A DNA stretch of 64,000 nt from JAKZVK01 sp965248255. GTDB taxonomy: Bacteria > Acidobacteriota > Terriglobia > Bryobacterales > UBA6623. A model generated the notes under the pieces. It was given only the letters and a program-made list of their open reading frames with translations, did not search any database and had not been told where the DNA came from. The stretch lies in the NCBI GenBank assembly GCA_965248255.1, contig CBDFIW010000004.1, positions 434,001 through 498,000 on the forward strand. The letters run 5' to 3'. Positions 8,916 through 16,778 of this stretch are shown one piece after another (the stretch's first letter is position 1; every line of letters starts with the position of its first letter). The position numbers and the translations under genes were made by a program.

Positions 8916-11288
8916 TTGAATCTCTCCCTCAGCTTTGTCGATGCCCCCGAACCGCAGCCGCCGGCGCGCAACCCGTTGGTGAGGCAGGACTGTTCGCTGG
9001 AGCGCGCCGTTCAGTATCTGGAGGCCCTGCGTGCTCGGGAGGATTCGCCCGTCACTGCCACCCGCCGGCAGCCCGCCCGCGAGGCGCAGTTCGTCGAGAT
9101 CCCCGAGTCGGTTGACCCGCGCCTGAAAGCGGTTCTGGCTAAGCGAGGCATCACCAAACTCTACCGCCATCAGCACGAGGCATTCACGCACCTCGCCGCC
9201 GGAGGCAACGTCGTTATCCCGACGCCCACCGCAAGCGGCAAGACACTCTGCTACAACCTGCCGGTGCTGGCGGCCCTGCTGAAGGACCCACATGCCTGCG
9301 CGCTCTACCTGTTTCCCACCAAGGCGCTGTCGGAAGACCAACTCGACGAGCTACACGGCGTGATCGAGGCCATGGGAAGCGACCTGCGCGCCTTCACCTA
9401 CGACGGCGACACGCCGCAGGACGCGCGCAAAGCGATCCGGCAGCGTGCCAACGTCGTTCTCACCAACCCTGACATGCTTCACACCGGCGTGCTGCCGCAC
9501 CATACACGTTGGGCGCGGTTCTTCGAGAACCTGCGCTACATCGTCATCGACGAGTTGCATACCTATCGCGGCGTGTTCGGCAGCCATGTGGCGAACTTGT
9601 TTCGCCGCATGAAACGGATCTGCGAGTTCTACGGCTCGAAGCCGCAGTTCGTGTGCTGCTCGGCGACCATCGCCAATCCGCAGGATCTCGCCGAGAAGTT
9701 GATCGAACAGCCCGTCGTTCCGATCGAATCGAACGGGGCGCCGGCCGGTGAGAAGTACTTCGTCTTCTACAATCCACCGGTCGTCAACCGCCAGTTGGGC
9801 ATACGGCGTAGCTATATCGCCGAAGCGCGCCGCATGGCACTGGGCTTTCTCGACCGCGGACAGCAGACGTTGGTCTTCGCCAACTCGCGGCTGGCGACCG
9901 AGATCCTGGTGCGCTATCTGAAAGACGCGATGGACCGCGGCAAGCTGCCGCCCGCGTCGATCCGCGGCTACCGGGGCGGCTATCTGCCACGGGAACGCCG
10001 CGAGATCGAGAAGCAGTTGCGCGAGGGCGAGATCCTCGGGGTCGTGGCGACCAATGCGCTCGAACTGGGCATCGACATCGGTTCGCTCGACGCCGTGGTG
10101 ATGGCGGGATACCCGGGGACGGTCGCCTCGACTTGGCAGCGGGCCGGGCGCGCCGGGCGGCGTCACTCGCTCTCGATCACGGTGCTGGTCGCCTCCAGCG
10201 CGCCGCTCGATCAGTACATCGTCGAGCACCCGGACTACTTCTTCGACGCCTCACCCGAACACGCGCAAGTGAACGCGGACAACGTCGAGATCCTCATCAG
10301 CCATCTCAAGTGCGCCGCCTTCGAGCTGCCGATTCAGGACGGCGAGACGTTCGGCCCACACGCGACCGAAGAGCCTTGCAAGTTCCTGGAGGAGATCGGC
10401 CTGCTGCACCACGCGGGCCAGTCGTGGCACTGGACCTCGGAATCGTATCCGGCCGACGCCGTCAGCCTGCGCACCGTCACCAGCGACAACTTTGTGATCG
10501 TCGATACGACCGGCGAGCCGCGGGTGATCGGCGAAGTCGATTTCACCGCCGCGCTGACGACACTCCACGAGAAAGCTATCTACCTACATGAAGGCAAGCT
10601 GTACCACGTCGATCGCTTCGACTATGAGGAGCGCAAGGCGTATGTTCGCAGCGTCGAGTGCAACTACTATACCGACGCGATCGACTACACGCGGGTGAAG
10701 ATTCTCAGCACGTTCGATTCGGAGACGCTGGGGTCGGTGGGGAGTAGCTCCGCCGCACGCAATCATGGGGAGGTCAGGATCAATCGGCAGATCGTCGGCT
10801 TCAAAAAACTGAAGTTCTACACCAACGAGAACGTCGGCGCGGGCAAGCTAGCGATGCCCGAGCAGGAGATGCACACCACGGCCGTCTGGCTGCATTTCCC
10901 CGAGGCGTTTCTGGCCCAGCTATCAGAGTACAGCCCGACTGAAAAGCAGAACGGCGTCGCCGGGGTGGCGAACGTGTTGCGGACGGTCGGGTCACTACTG
11001 TTGATGTGCGACCCTCGCGACTTGGGGGTCGCCATCGGCGCCGACGAGGATAACGGTGCACGCGGATACGAGCCAAATCTCTACCTGTACGACAACTTCT
11101 CCGGGGGTATCGGCCAGAGCGAGCCGCTCTACCGGATGCACGGGCGCTTGCTCGATCGCTCCCTTGAGCTGCTCGATTCGTGCCCTTGTGACACTGGGTG
11201 TCCGTCGTGCGTGGGAGCTCTCGGTGAAGTGGGAGAAAAGGCCAAGGAGGTAGCGAGGCGATTGGTGGGCGAAATCCTGAGCGCTTAG
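8916..11288 (+). CDS. mrfA: MrfA-type DEXH helicase with C-terminal four-Cys DUF1998 domain
   Basis: This 790-residue superfamily 2 helicase belongs to the Hrq1/YprA (MrfA) group, which in Bacillus subtilis acts in mitomycin C lesion repair with the exonuclease MrfB. Motifs in order: PTASGKT (I), TNPDMLHTGVLPHH, VIDELHTYRG (II), CSATIANP (III), FANSRLATEIL (IV), ATNALELGIDIG (V), QRAGRAGRR (VI). The C-terminal MrfA domain ends with the metal-binding cluster CPCDTGCPSC. The best start is TTG 8916, which follows GGAGG. The next gene is mrfB, 41-89 bp downstream depending on its start, so the two form an operon as in other genomes. Together they probably unwind and degrade damaged DNA (family knowledge plus context). 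Confidence 0.92.
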   Translation: MNLSLSFVDAPEPQPPARNPLVRQDCSLERAVQYLEALRAREDSPVTATRRQPAREAQFVEIPESVDPRLKAVLAKRGITKLYRHQHEAFTHLAAGGNVVIPTPTASGKTLCYNLPVLAALLKDPHACALYLFPTKALSEDQLDELHGVIEAMGSDLRAFTYDGDTPQDARKAIRQRANVVLTNPDMLHTGVLPHHTRWARFFENLRYIVIDELHTYRGVFGSHVANLFRRMKRICEFYGSKPQFVCCSATIANPQDLAEKLIEQPVVPIESNGAPAGEKYFVFYNPPVVNRQLGIRRSYIAEARRMALGFLDRGQQTLVFANSRLATEILVRYLKDAMDRGKLPPASIRGYRGGYLPRERREIEKQLREGEILGVVATNALELGIDIGSLDAVVMAGYPGTVASTWQRAGRAGRRHSLSITVLVASSAPLDQYIVEHPDYFFDASPEHAQVNADNVEILISHLKCAAFELPIQDGETFGPHATEEPCKFLEEIGLLHHAGQSWHWTSESYPADAVSLRTVTSDNFVIVDTTGEPRVIGEVDFTAALTTLHEKAIYLHEGKLYHVDRFDYEERKAYVRSVECNYYTDAIDYTRVKILSTFDSETLGSVGSSSAARNHGEVRINRQIVGFKKLKFYTNENVGAGKLAMPEQEMHTTAVWLHFPEAFLAQLSEYSPTEKQNGVAGVANVLRTVGSLLLMCDPRDLGVAIGADEDNGARGYEPNLYLYDNFSGGIGQSEPLYRMHGRLLDRSLELLDSCPCDTGCPSCVGALGEVGEKAKEVARRLVGEILSA

Positions 11289-11303
11289 CAAGGCGGCGGG
11301 GTT

Positions 11304-11377
11304 GTTTCTCGTAAGGACGCAAAGACACTATGTCTTCCTTTGCGGGCTTGGCGGTCCTTAGCGCCTTTGCGAGAAAC
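11304..11377. repeat. Palindromic dispersed repeat, copy A (between mrfA and mrfB)
   Basis: The 74-bp element starts GTTTCTCG and ends CGAGAAAC in inverted form. Arms of the type TCTCGTAAGGACGCAAAG and CTTAGCGCCTTTGCGAGA can fold into a long hairpin. A second member lies at 12669-12759. Its last base touches ATG 11378, one of two possible mrfB starts. Confidence 0.85.
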
Positions 11378-12643
11378 ATGAAGCCCGACCTCAGCAACCA
11401 ACTCGCCCAACTGCGGCGGCGCGTCCGCCGTATCGAGAAGAACCCGCCCCGCCCGGCATTCGAACACGAACCTCCCGCCCTCGAAACGGACCACCCCAAG
11501 CACTACGACGCCGAGACCCTCCTCGACGGCAAGGTGATGGAGAACCAGTGGGGCCGCTATTTCATCTCCGAGCGCTTCTATCCCGGCACGCATCGCCACG
11601 GCAGCATGGACATCTCCCACCTCGGCGACCTTCCCGGCGAGCTGCTGAAGGGCATTTCAAGGGACACCATCCCGCCGCACGACCCCTCCCGCTGGGCCTT
11701 CCTCGACACCGAGACGACCGGCCTCGCCGGTGGCACCGGCACCTGCGCCTTCCTGGTGGGCGTCGGCACGATCGAAGACGGCGGCTTCCGCGTGCGCCTG
11801 TTCTTCATGCGCGACTACGACGAAGAGGCCGCCATGCTCGCCGGGCTCGCCGAGTTCCTGCGCTGGCACGACGTCCTGGTGACATACAACGGTAAGGCGT
11901 ACGACGCGCCGCTGCTCGAGACGCGTTACCGGCTCAAGCGGCAATGGTGGCCGTTCGAGCGCATGCATCACCTCGACTTGCTGCACGGCGCCCGCCGGCT
12001 GTGGAAGCTCCGCATGGAGAGCTGCCGCCTGATGCAGCTCGAGTACGAGATCCTCGGCGTCGTGCGCGAAGGCGACCTGCCGGGCGAGCTGATCCCTTAT
12101 TACTACTTCGAGTACTTGCGGACCCGGCAGGCTTTCAAACTGGTCCCGCTGTTTCATCACAACGTGATCGATATCGTTTCCCTTGCCTGCCTTACAGCCG
12201 TCGTCTTGCCCGCTTTTGCCGATCCGGCGGAGGCGCGGCTGCGGCACGGCGCCGATCTGCTCGGTCTGGCCCGTTGGCTCCGCCAAGGCGGCGAGCATGA
12301 AACGGCAACCCGACTCTACCGCCGCTCGATCGACGCCGGCCTGGCCGACGAGAACCTCTTTCGCGCTATGTGGGAGACGGCGCTGCTGGAGAAAAGGCAG
12401 CGACGCCACGAAGCCATGCTGGCCATTCTCGAAGACCTCATCGGGGCGAAGAACGACTACCGTGTGCAGGCCTTCGAGGAACTCGCCAAACATTACGAGC
12501 ACCGCGAGAAAGATCTTCCGCGAGCCCTGCACATGACACGGTCCGCCCAGCGCCTTCAGCCCTCGCCTGAGCTGCGGCACCGCCAAGCGCGTCTCGAAAA
12601 GAGGTTGGCCAAGCGGAACGAACCAGAGCCCCGGTTGTTGTAA
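11330..12643 (+). CDS. mrfB: MrfB (YprB)-type RNase H-fold 3'-5' exonuclease with TPR-like tail
   Basis: The protein has 437 residues from ATG 11330, or 421 from ATG 11378 (MKPDLSNQ). The exonuclease core has the DEDD pattern: WAFLDTETTGLAGG (DxE), VTYNGKAYDAPLLE (D), and HHNVIDIVSLA (second D). An N-terminal part of about 100 residues (YDAETLLDGKVMENQWG) matches YprB proteins. The tail of about 140 residues is helical and TPR-like (RLYRRSIDAGLADENLFRAM). It follows mrfA, as in Firmicutes and other phyla where MrfA and MrfB act together in mitomycin C repair. The start is ambiguous because the upstream palindromic repeat covers 11304-11377. Starting at 11330 would put 16 repeat-encoded residues on the N-terminus. 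An AAGGA lies 12 bases before 11330, while 11378 has no Shine-Dalgarno outside the repeat. Confidence 0.88.
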   Translation: MSSFAGLAVLSAFARNMKPDLSNQLAQLRRRVRRIEKNPPRPAFEHEPPALETDHPKHYDAETLLDGKVMENQWGRYFISERFYPGTHRHGSMDISHLGDLPGELLKGISRDTIPPHDPSRWAFLDTETTGLAGGTGTCAFLVGVGTIEDGGFRVRLFFMRDYDEEAAMLAGLAEFLRWHDVLVTYNGKAYDAPLLETRYRLKRQWWPFERMHHLDLLHGARRLWKLRMESCRLMQLEYEILGVVREGDLPGELIPYYYFEYLRTRQAFKLVPLFHHNVIDIVSLACLTAVVLPAFADPAEARLRHGADLLGLARWLRQGGEHETATRLYRRSIDAGLADENLFRAMWETALLEKRQRRHEAMLAILEDLIGAKNDYRVQAFEELAKHYEHREKDLPRALHMTRSAQRLQPSPELRHRQARLEKRLAKRNEPEPRLL

Positions 12644-12668
12644 GAGTGGAGGAGTTGGGCCGTAGCGC

Positions 12669-12759
12669 GTTTCTCGCAAAGACGTAAAGGATCGCGAAGG
12701 CCGCCAAGAAAGGCCAAGGCTTTGCGTGCTTTGCGGTCCTTTGCGCCTTTGCGAGAAAC
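12669..12759. repeat. Palindromic dispersed repeat, copy B (between mrfB and ssrA)
   Basis: The 91-bp element begins GTTTCTCGCAAAGACGTAAAG and ends with the inverted CTTTGCGCCTTTGCGAGAAAC. It belongs to the same family as 11304-11377. It lies directly after mrfB and could act as a terminator-like hairpin. Confidence 0.88.
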
Positions 12760-12838
12760 CAGACCCGGCCCCGCGCCATCCGCCGTAGTAGAATGAGAAT
12801 GAGGTCGGGCGTTGGCCTGGCATCTCCACCCCTCGAGT

Positions 12839-13191
12839 GGGGGCGTAACGGATTCGACGGGGCTGTACCGTCGTAGAGAGGCATACCGGGTTCCGAGCTC
12901 CCGTTAAACGATCGGAAAACCATTAACTGCCAACGATACGCAGTTTGCATACGCTGCCTAATCATTAGGTAGCCGTCCTCGCTCTTAGGCCCGCATGGGG
13001 GTGCCGGACGTCACATGGCGGGATGGGCCGCAAGCTTCTGTCCGGAGCCCAGGGCTGACATTCAATCGGGCTGGGCCGGTTCGGGAGGCGTCCGCTGCTG
13101 AGAACCGGCTGAGATTTCCAGCGGACTACGTATGTAGGCTCTCTGCGGTGGACTTCTTCGGACGCGGGTTCGACTCCCGCCGCCTCCACCA
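12839..13191 (+). ncRNA. ssrA: tmRNA (trans-translation RNA)
   Basis: The 5' end GGGGGCG (12839-12845) pairs with CGCCTCC near the 3' end (13181-13187, one G-U pair), followed by an encoded ACCA to 13191. Next to the 5' acceptor strand is the conserved TAACGGATTCGACGGGG, and the 3' end has the tRNA-like GGTTCGACTCCC T-arm. The tag frame begins at GCC 12929 and reads ANDTQFAYAA before TAA at 12959-12961. It resembles other acidobacterial tags that begin AND and end AA. The RNA rescues stalled ribosomes and tags the peptide for proteolysis. The 3' end is 112 bp from a convergent integrase remnant. Confidence 0.96.
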
Positions 13192-13303
13192 CTTTAACTG
13201 ATTTGTTTTCATCTAGTTAACAGACCCTGTACTCTCGTGTACGTCACACGTACGTTGCTTCCCGGCGAAATCGGGCGGCCGTTCTCCCCACGTTCGCCTC
13301 ACA

Positions 13304-14022
13304 TCATCCTCGAGTTGCTCCTGTCGGGCGCGCCCAAGGGGAGTAATGCCGCTCGGTGACCTTGACGCTCTGATGCCCTAGCAGAATAGAAACCCGCTCC
13401 AGCGGCACATCTGCAAGTAGCAGCTCGGTTGCAAACGTATCCCGGAACCTGTAGACGTGTCCGTCCGGGACGTTCGCCAGGCGAAACAGCCACGAAGGCT
13501 CCGCTGCCAGTCGCCGACGGCACTCTTCGTCTTGGACACACCGCTCCAAAAGAAGTACCCCGGGTGTGCTCCCTCGACCTCTGCGAGTGCGTCCACTACG
13601 AAATCCGGCGAAGGCAAGTAGACCGGCACGCCGGTCTTGGCGGTGAAAAGAAAGAGTCGACCGTCCCGATCAATGCGATCGCGTGCCAGCGTCACGGCAT
13701 CTGAGATCCGTAGCCCGGAGTGGCGCAACAGCAAAATCAGGGCACGAAGTCGCCGAGCATTCGCCTGTCCGATTTGGCCGTAGCCATCCGGGTAGTGATC
13801 ACAGGCCGCCAGGATCGAAACTACCTGGTCACGATTGAATGGCATCGTCGGAGTTTGATTCACCTTCGCGTTTTTGAGCCTCAAAGTTGGATTCTCATCA
13901 ATCCAACCGGCCTCATGACAGAACCGGAAGAACGCACGGAGTCTCTCGAAGGCGCGACCGCCTACTATGTCCGTCAACCGACGACTTTGGAGTTTGGCCG
14001 GACTTGTCATTGGCCTCGGCAC
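13304..14022 (-). pseudogene. Tyrosine recombinase/integrase remnant beside ssrA, frameshifted
   Basis: Two overlapping frames together encode a tyrosine recombinase. The upstream part has the end of a SAM-like core-binding domain (RLRAFFRFCHEAGWIDENP) and the catalytic domain start with the first Arg (LRHSGLRISDAVTL) and Lys region (FTAKTGVPVYLP). The downstream part has HVYRFRDTFAT (H-x-x-R), LLGHQS and HYSPWA (nucleophile Tyr). The frames join at about 13488-13492, where one missing base separates SLRG from LFRLANVPDGH. The N-terminus is also short, from a weak GTG at 14022. The gene converges on the 3' end of ssrA, a classic integration site, so it is probably a relic of an element that inserted there. 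A sequencing error cannot be excluded for the frameshift. Confidence 0.8.
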
Positions 14023-14244
14023 CTCTTTTGGCCTGGCGGATCTGCTGTGAAGTTTTCTCGTCGGCGGCGAGACTCACGATCCGATCGTCTTCATTCTAGC
14101 GCCACTGCTGCTGGGCACGGGCGCTGATCGCACCAGGAATTCCTGCCTTTCGAGCGAGTAGGCTTGACCCCGTCGTCGCGCTCCGTCATGACTGACTCAG
14201 GATCACGGAATCAACGCTTCCGACATTCCCCAATCGCGGAAGCC

Positions 14245-15181
14245 TCAGCGGTCTCTACTTGCGAACAGGTCGGTCTCCGGCCAGCGTTCTTGATCTTCAA
14301 TCGTGTCGAGGAGCGTGAGAATCGCGTCCTCGAAGAAGTCCGTGTGTTTGGCTGGCAGTGAGTTGAACGTGAACGCAAGGGTGACGCCGCTGGCGGTACG
14401 AACGAGCCATGCCGCATTGCTGTCTCGGAGACCGCCGGTGTGCCAAATGTCGTGCCAGGACGGCCCTCCTCACGTAATCCTCGTAGCTCATCTCTTTTCC
14501 CATTGAGCGCAGCGTTTCTTCAATCACAAGACCAAGGATGCAGTAGCCGAAGTTGGAGTAGGCCGTTCTCGTGCCCGGATCGAAATCGAGCGGGATGCTC
14601 AGCATATAGCGGAGTACCGTCGCACATGTCGGCGGGTCTTCCGCGCCGACCGTTGCTGCCGCCATCCGGCTCCAGGGCAACCCAAGGGGTGCAAAGCTCT
14701 TCGCGGTGTCCCAACCCCCACCGTGCTGGAGAAGATCCTGGATTGTGATCTCATACAGACGGGGGTCGACGCTTGCGTTCCGCGGCGGGGCGAGATCTCC
14801 TAGGCGGCGAATCGCTTTGTCTTCCAGCCGCAAGTGCCCCCGGTCCACAAGGGTTAGAACGGCTGCGGTCGTGATCGTCTTGGAGACGCTGCCTATACGA
14901 AAAAGGGAGGTCTGTGTGACCCGCTCCTTGAGTTCGATATCCGCGTAACCGTAGGAGCGATCCAACACCAGCCGATGGTCCTTCGCAATCGCAAGTTGCC
15001 CGCCCGGAAGCTGCCACCTATCCATCAGGTCGGAGATCACCCGATCGAAGGCAGTCAAGTTGGAGCCAGTCCGGCCGCTGAGGCCTGTCTGTTCACGAGC
15101 CTGCGAGTAGAGGTGCTGTAGAAACGGGGCGGCGACAGCAATGGACGCAACGAAGAACCACCTGCGAAGACGGCGGTACAT
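14245..15181 (-). pseudogene. Class C beta-lactamase-like serine hydrolase, internally deleted
   Basis: The N-terminal 225 residues read well: a signal/anchor segment (RWFFVASIAVAAPFLQ), the catalytic S-x-x-K in GSVSKTITTA, and the Y-S-N motif in TAYSNFGYCILG. At about 14455 the frame changes, after EDYVRRAVLA. In the new frame the true C-terminus appears: DIWHTGGL (the H/K-T-G motif), WLVRTASGVTLAFTFNS, and a stop at 14245-14247. Family members normally have several dozen residues between these two parts, so a deletion together with a frame change is the simplest reading. Intact relatives are periplasmic penicillin-binding or esterase-type enzymes. All three catalytic motifs survive, but not in one frame. 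Confidence 0.8.
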
Positions 15182-15317
15182 GGCGGGCGGAGATCCAGAG
15201 CTCGAGCGCTGCGTCAGAGCCCTACCTGATTCTACCCACAGGTTGCCGCCAGCACGAGGCGCTAACTTCCGACAATCCCATTCTCGGAAGTCCGTACGTC
15301 CGTAGAATGTAAACGCT

Positions 15318-16022
15318 ATGAGTCGAGCAAGGGCCAGGCAGCTCGCACACGCGGCTGTCAGTCGCGGAGAACCGCTGGCGTGGTTTGAAGAGCTCTATTC
15401 ACAGGCCGAATCCGCAGGATTATCGTCCATTCCCTGGGCGGACCTGGAGCCAAACCCCAATCTGGTCGAATGGCTCGATCGGCGGCAGACCGACCGGCAG
15501 GGTAAGCGAGCGCTGAAAGTCGGGTGCGGCTTGGGCGACGACGCAGAAGAGCTTTCTCGGAGGGGATTCGATGTCGTCGCTTTCGACATCTCGAAGTCCG
15601 CCGTCGCCATGTCGAAGCGGAGATTTCCCCAAAGCTCGGTGAGGTACGAACCTGTCGACCTGTTTCATCCCCCTGATTGGGTCGGCCGGTTCGATCTGGT
15701 TCTAGAATCCTATACTCTTCAGGTGCTGCCTCCGGCTCTACGGCTCGAAGCAATGACGAGAATCACCTCGTTTGTGGCCCCAGGTGGCAATCTGCTCCTG
15801 ATCACGCGGGCACGGGAGAATGAAGGTGACCCAGGTCAAATGCCTTGGCCGCTGACACGCTCCGAGTTGGGACATCTTCAGGAGTGCGGCCTCAAAGAAA
15901 ACGGATTTGAAGACTACATTGATGATGAGGAACCTCCGGTACGTCGCTTCCGCGCGGAGTATCACAAGCCGAGCGACTCAAGGATCCAAGACGCCCCTTC
16001 TGACACTTCCGGTAAGTCGTAG
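15318..16022 (+). CDS. Class I SAM-dependent methyltransferase
   Basis: The protein is 234 residues with a Rossmann methyltransferase fold. Motif I is ALKVGCGLGDDAEEL (residues about 64-78), followed by VVAFDISKSAVAMSKRRF (motif II, acidic ribose contact) and a post-I strand FDLVLESYTLQVLPP. APGGNLLLITRAR is the motif near strand 5. The N-terminal helix region has PWADLEPNPNLVEWL. Similar proteins are annotated as thiopurine/tellurite-type or generic methyltransferases, and the substrate cannot be read from sequence. It looks intact between two broken genes and has no operon partner. Confidence 0.85.
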   Translation: MSRARARQLAHAAVSRGEPLAWFEELYSQAESAGLSSIPWADLEPNPNLVEWLDRRQTDRQGKRALKVGCGLGDDAEELSRRGFDVVAFDISKSAVAMSKRRFPQSSVRYEPVDLFHPPDWVGRFDLVLESYTLQVLPPALRLEAMTRITSFVAPGGNLLLITRARENEGDPGQMPWPLTRSELGHLQECGLKENGFEDYIDDEEPPVRRFRAEYHKPSDSRIQDAPSDTSGKS

Positions 16023-16202
16023 TGCTGTATCGGAGGCGAGCCTCATCTTGCGGCCTCGACAACCACGACGCCCGGCGGACGATCGTCGTCTGCGGAAGAA
16101 CAGTAGGTCGGGCGGCGAGCCGTGAGGTGATTCGATCAAGCCTACGAGATAACTGTCATCATTCGGCTGCACGAGCTGTTGGTGCTGCGCGTCGTCCTGT
16201 AT

Positions 16203-16619
16203 ATGAGAATCGTCCACTCCATAGCAACGGCAACCTTGATCGCCTTCATGTCATGCGGAGCGTTAGGCCAGTCCGTGGCAGACCCGCCGGCATTCGAGGT
16301 CGCCTCGATAACACCAAGCACGTCCGGAGGCCGGATGGGCAGAGTACGGCCTCGGGCTGCAGGCCTGACGGGAAGAAACGTGACCCTGAAGAGCCTACTG
16401 GTGTTCGCATATCGTCTCCACGGTAGTCAACTTTGGGGCCCAGACTGGATCGAAACGGAGGGCTACGATATCATAGCCAACGCGAACAGTCCCGTTACCG
16501 GTGAGCAACTTCGACAATTGCTGCAGGCACGGTTGCCGTTGGGCATCGTGCCATCAACCCAGATCGGGCAACTGCGGCGCGTGTGCCGGCGACCCTTCTT
16601 TTCGTGGGGGCGGTGCTGA
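16203..16619 (+). pseudogene. TIGR03435-family protein, C-terminally truncated
   Basis: From ATG 16203 there is a signal peptide (MRIVHSIATATLIAFMSCG), then the start of the Solibacter-type TIGR03435 domain: PPAFEVASITPS, GRNVTLKSLLVFAYRL, GPDWIETEGYDIIANA, and TGEQLRQLLQARL. Family members run about 100-150 residues further. Here the homology stops near 16530 and the frame ends in a random Cys/Arg-rich tail. These proteins are abundant in Acidobacteria and their function is unknown. It is most likely a truncated relic. Confidence 0.75.
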
Positions 16620-16778
16620 CGATGGCGGCGGTAGCGCGTGAGCATGGCACCATCATCAGCCATCCCGCTGTTGATTGTCGCCGTCATCGCGAATGCTCCC
16701 GATACCAAGACGCGGCGACCGACTCAGGAATCCGCAGTCTTGCGTAGCTCTTGCCTCGCCCGCTGTCCCATTCCCTTT

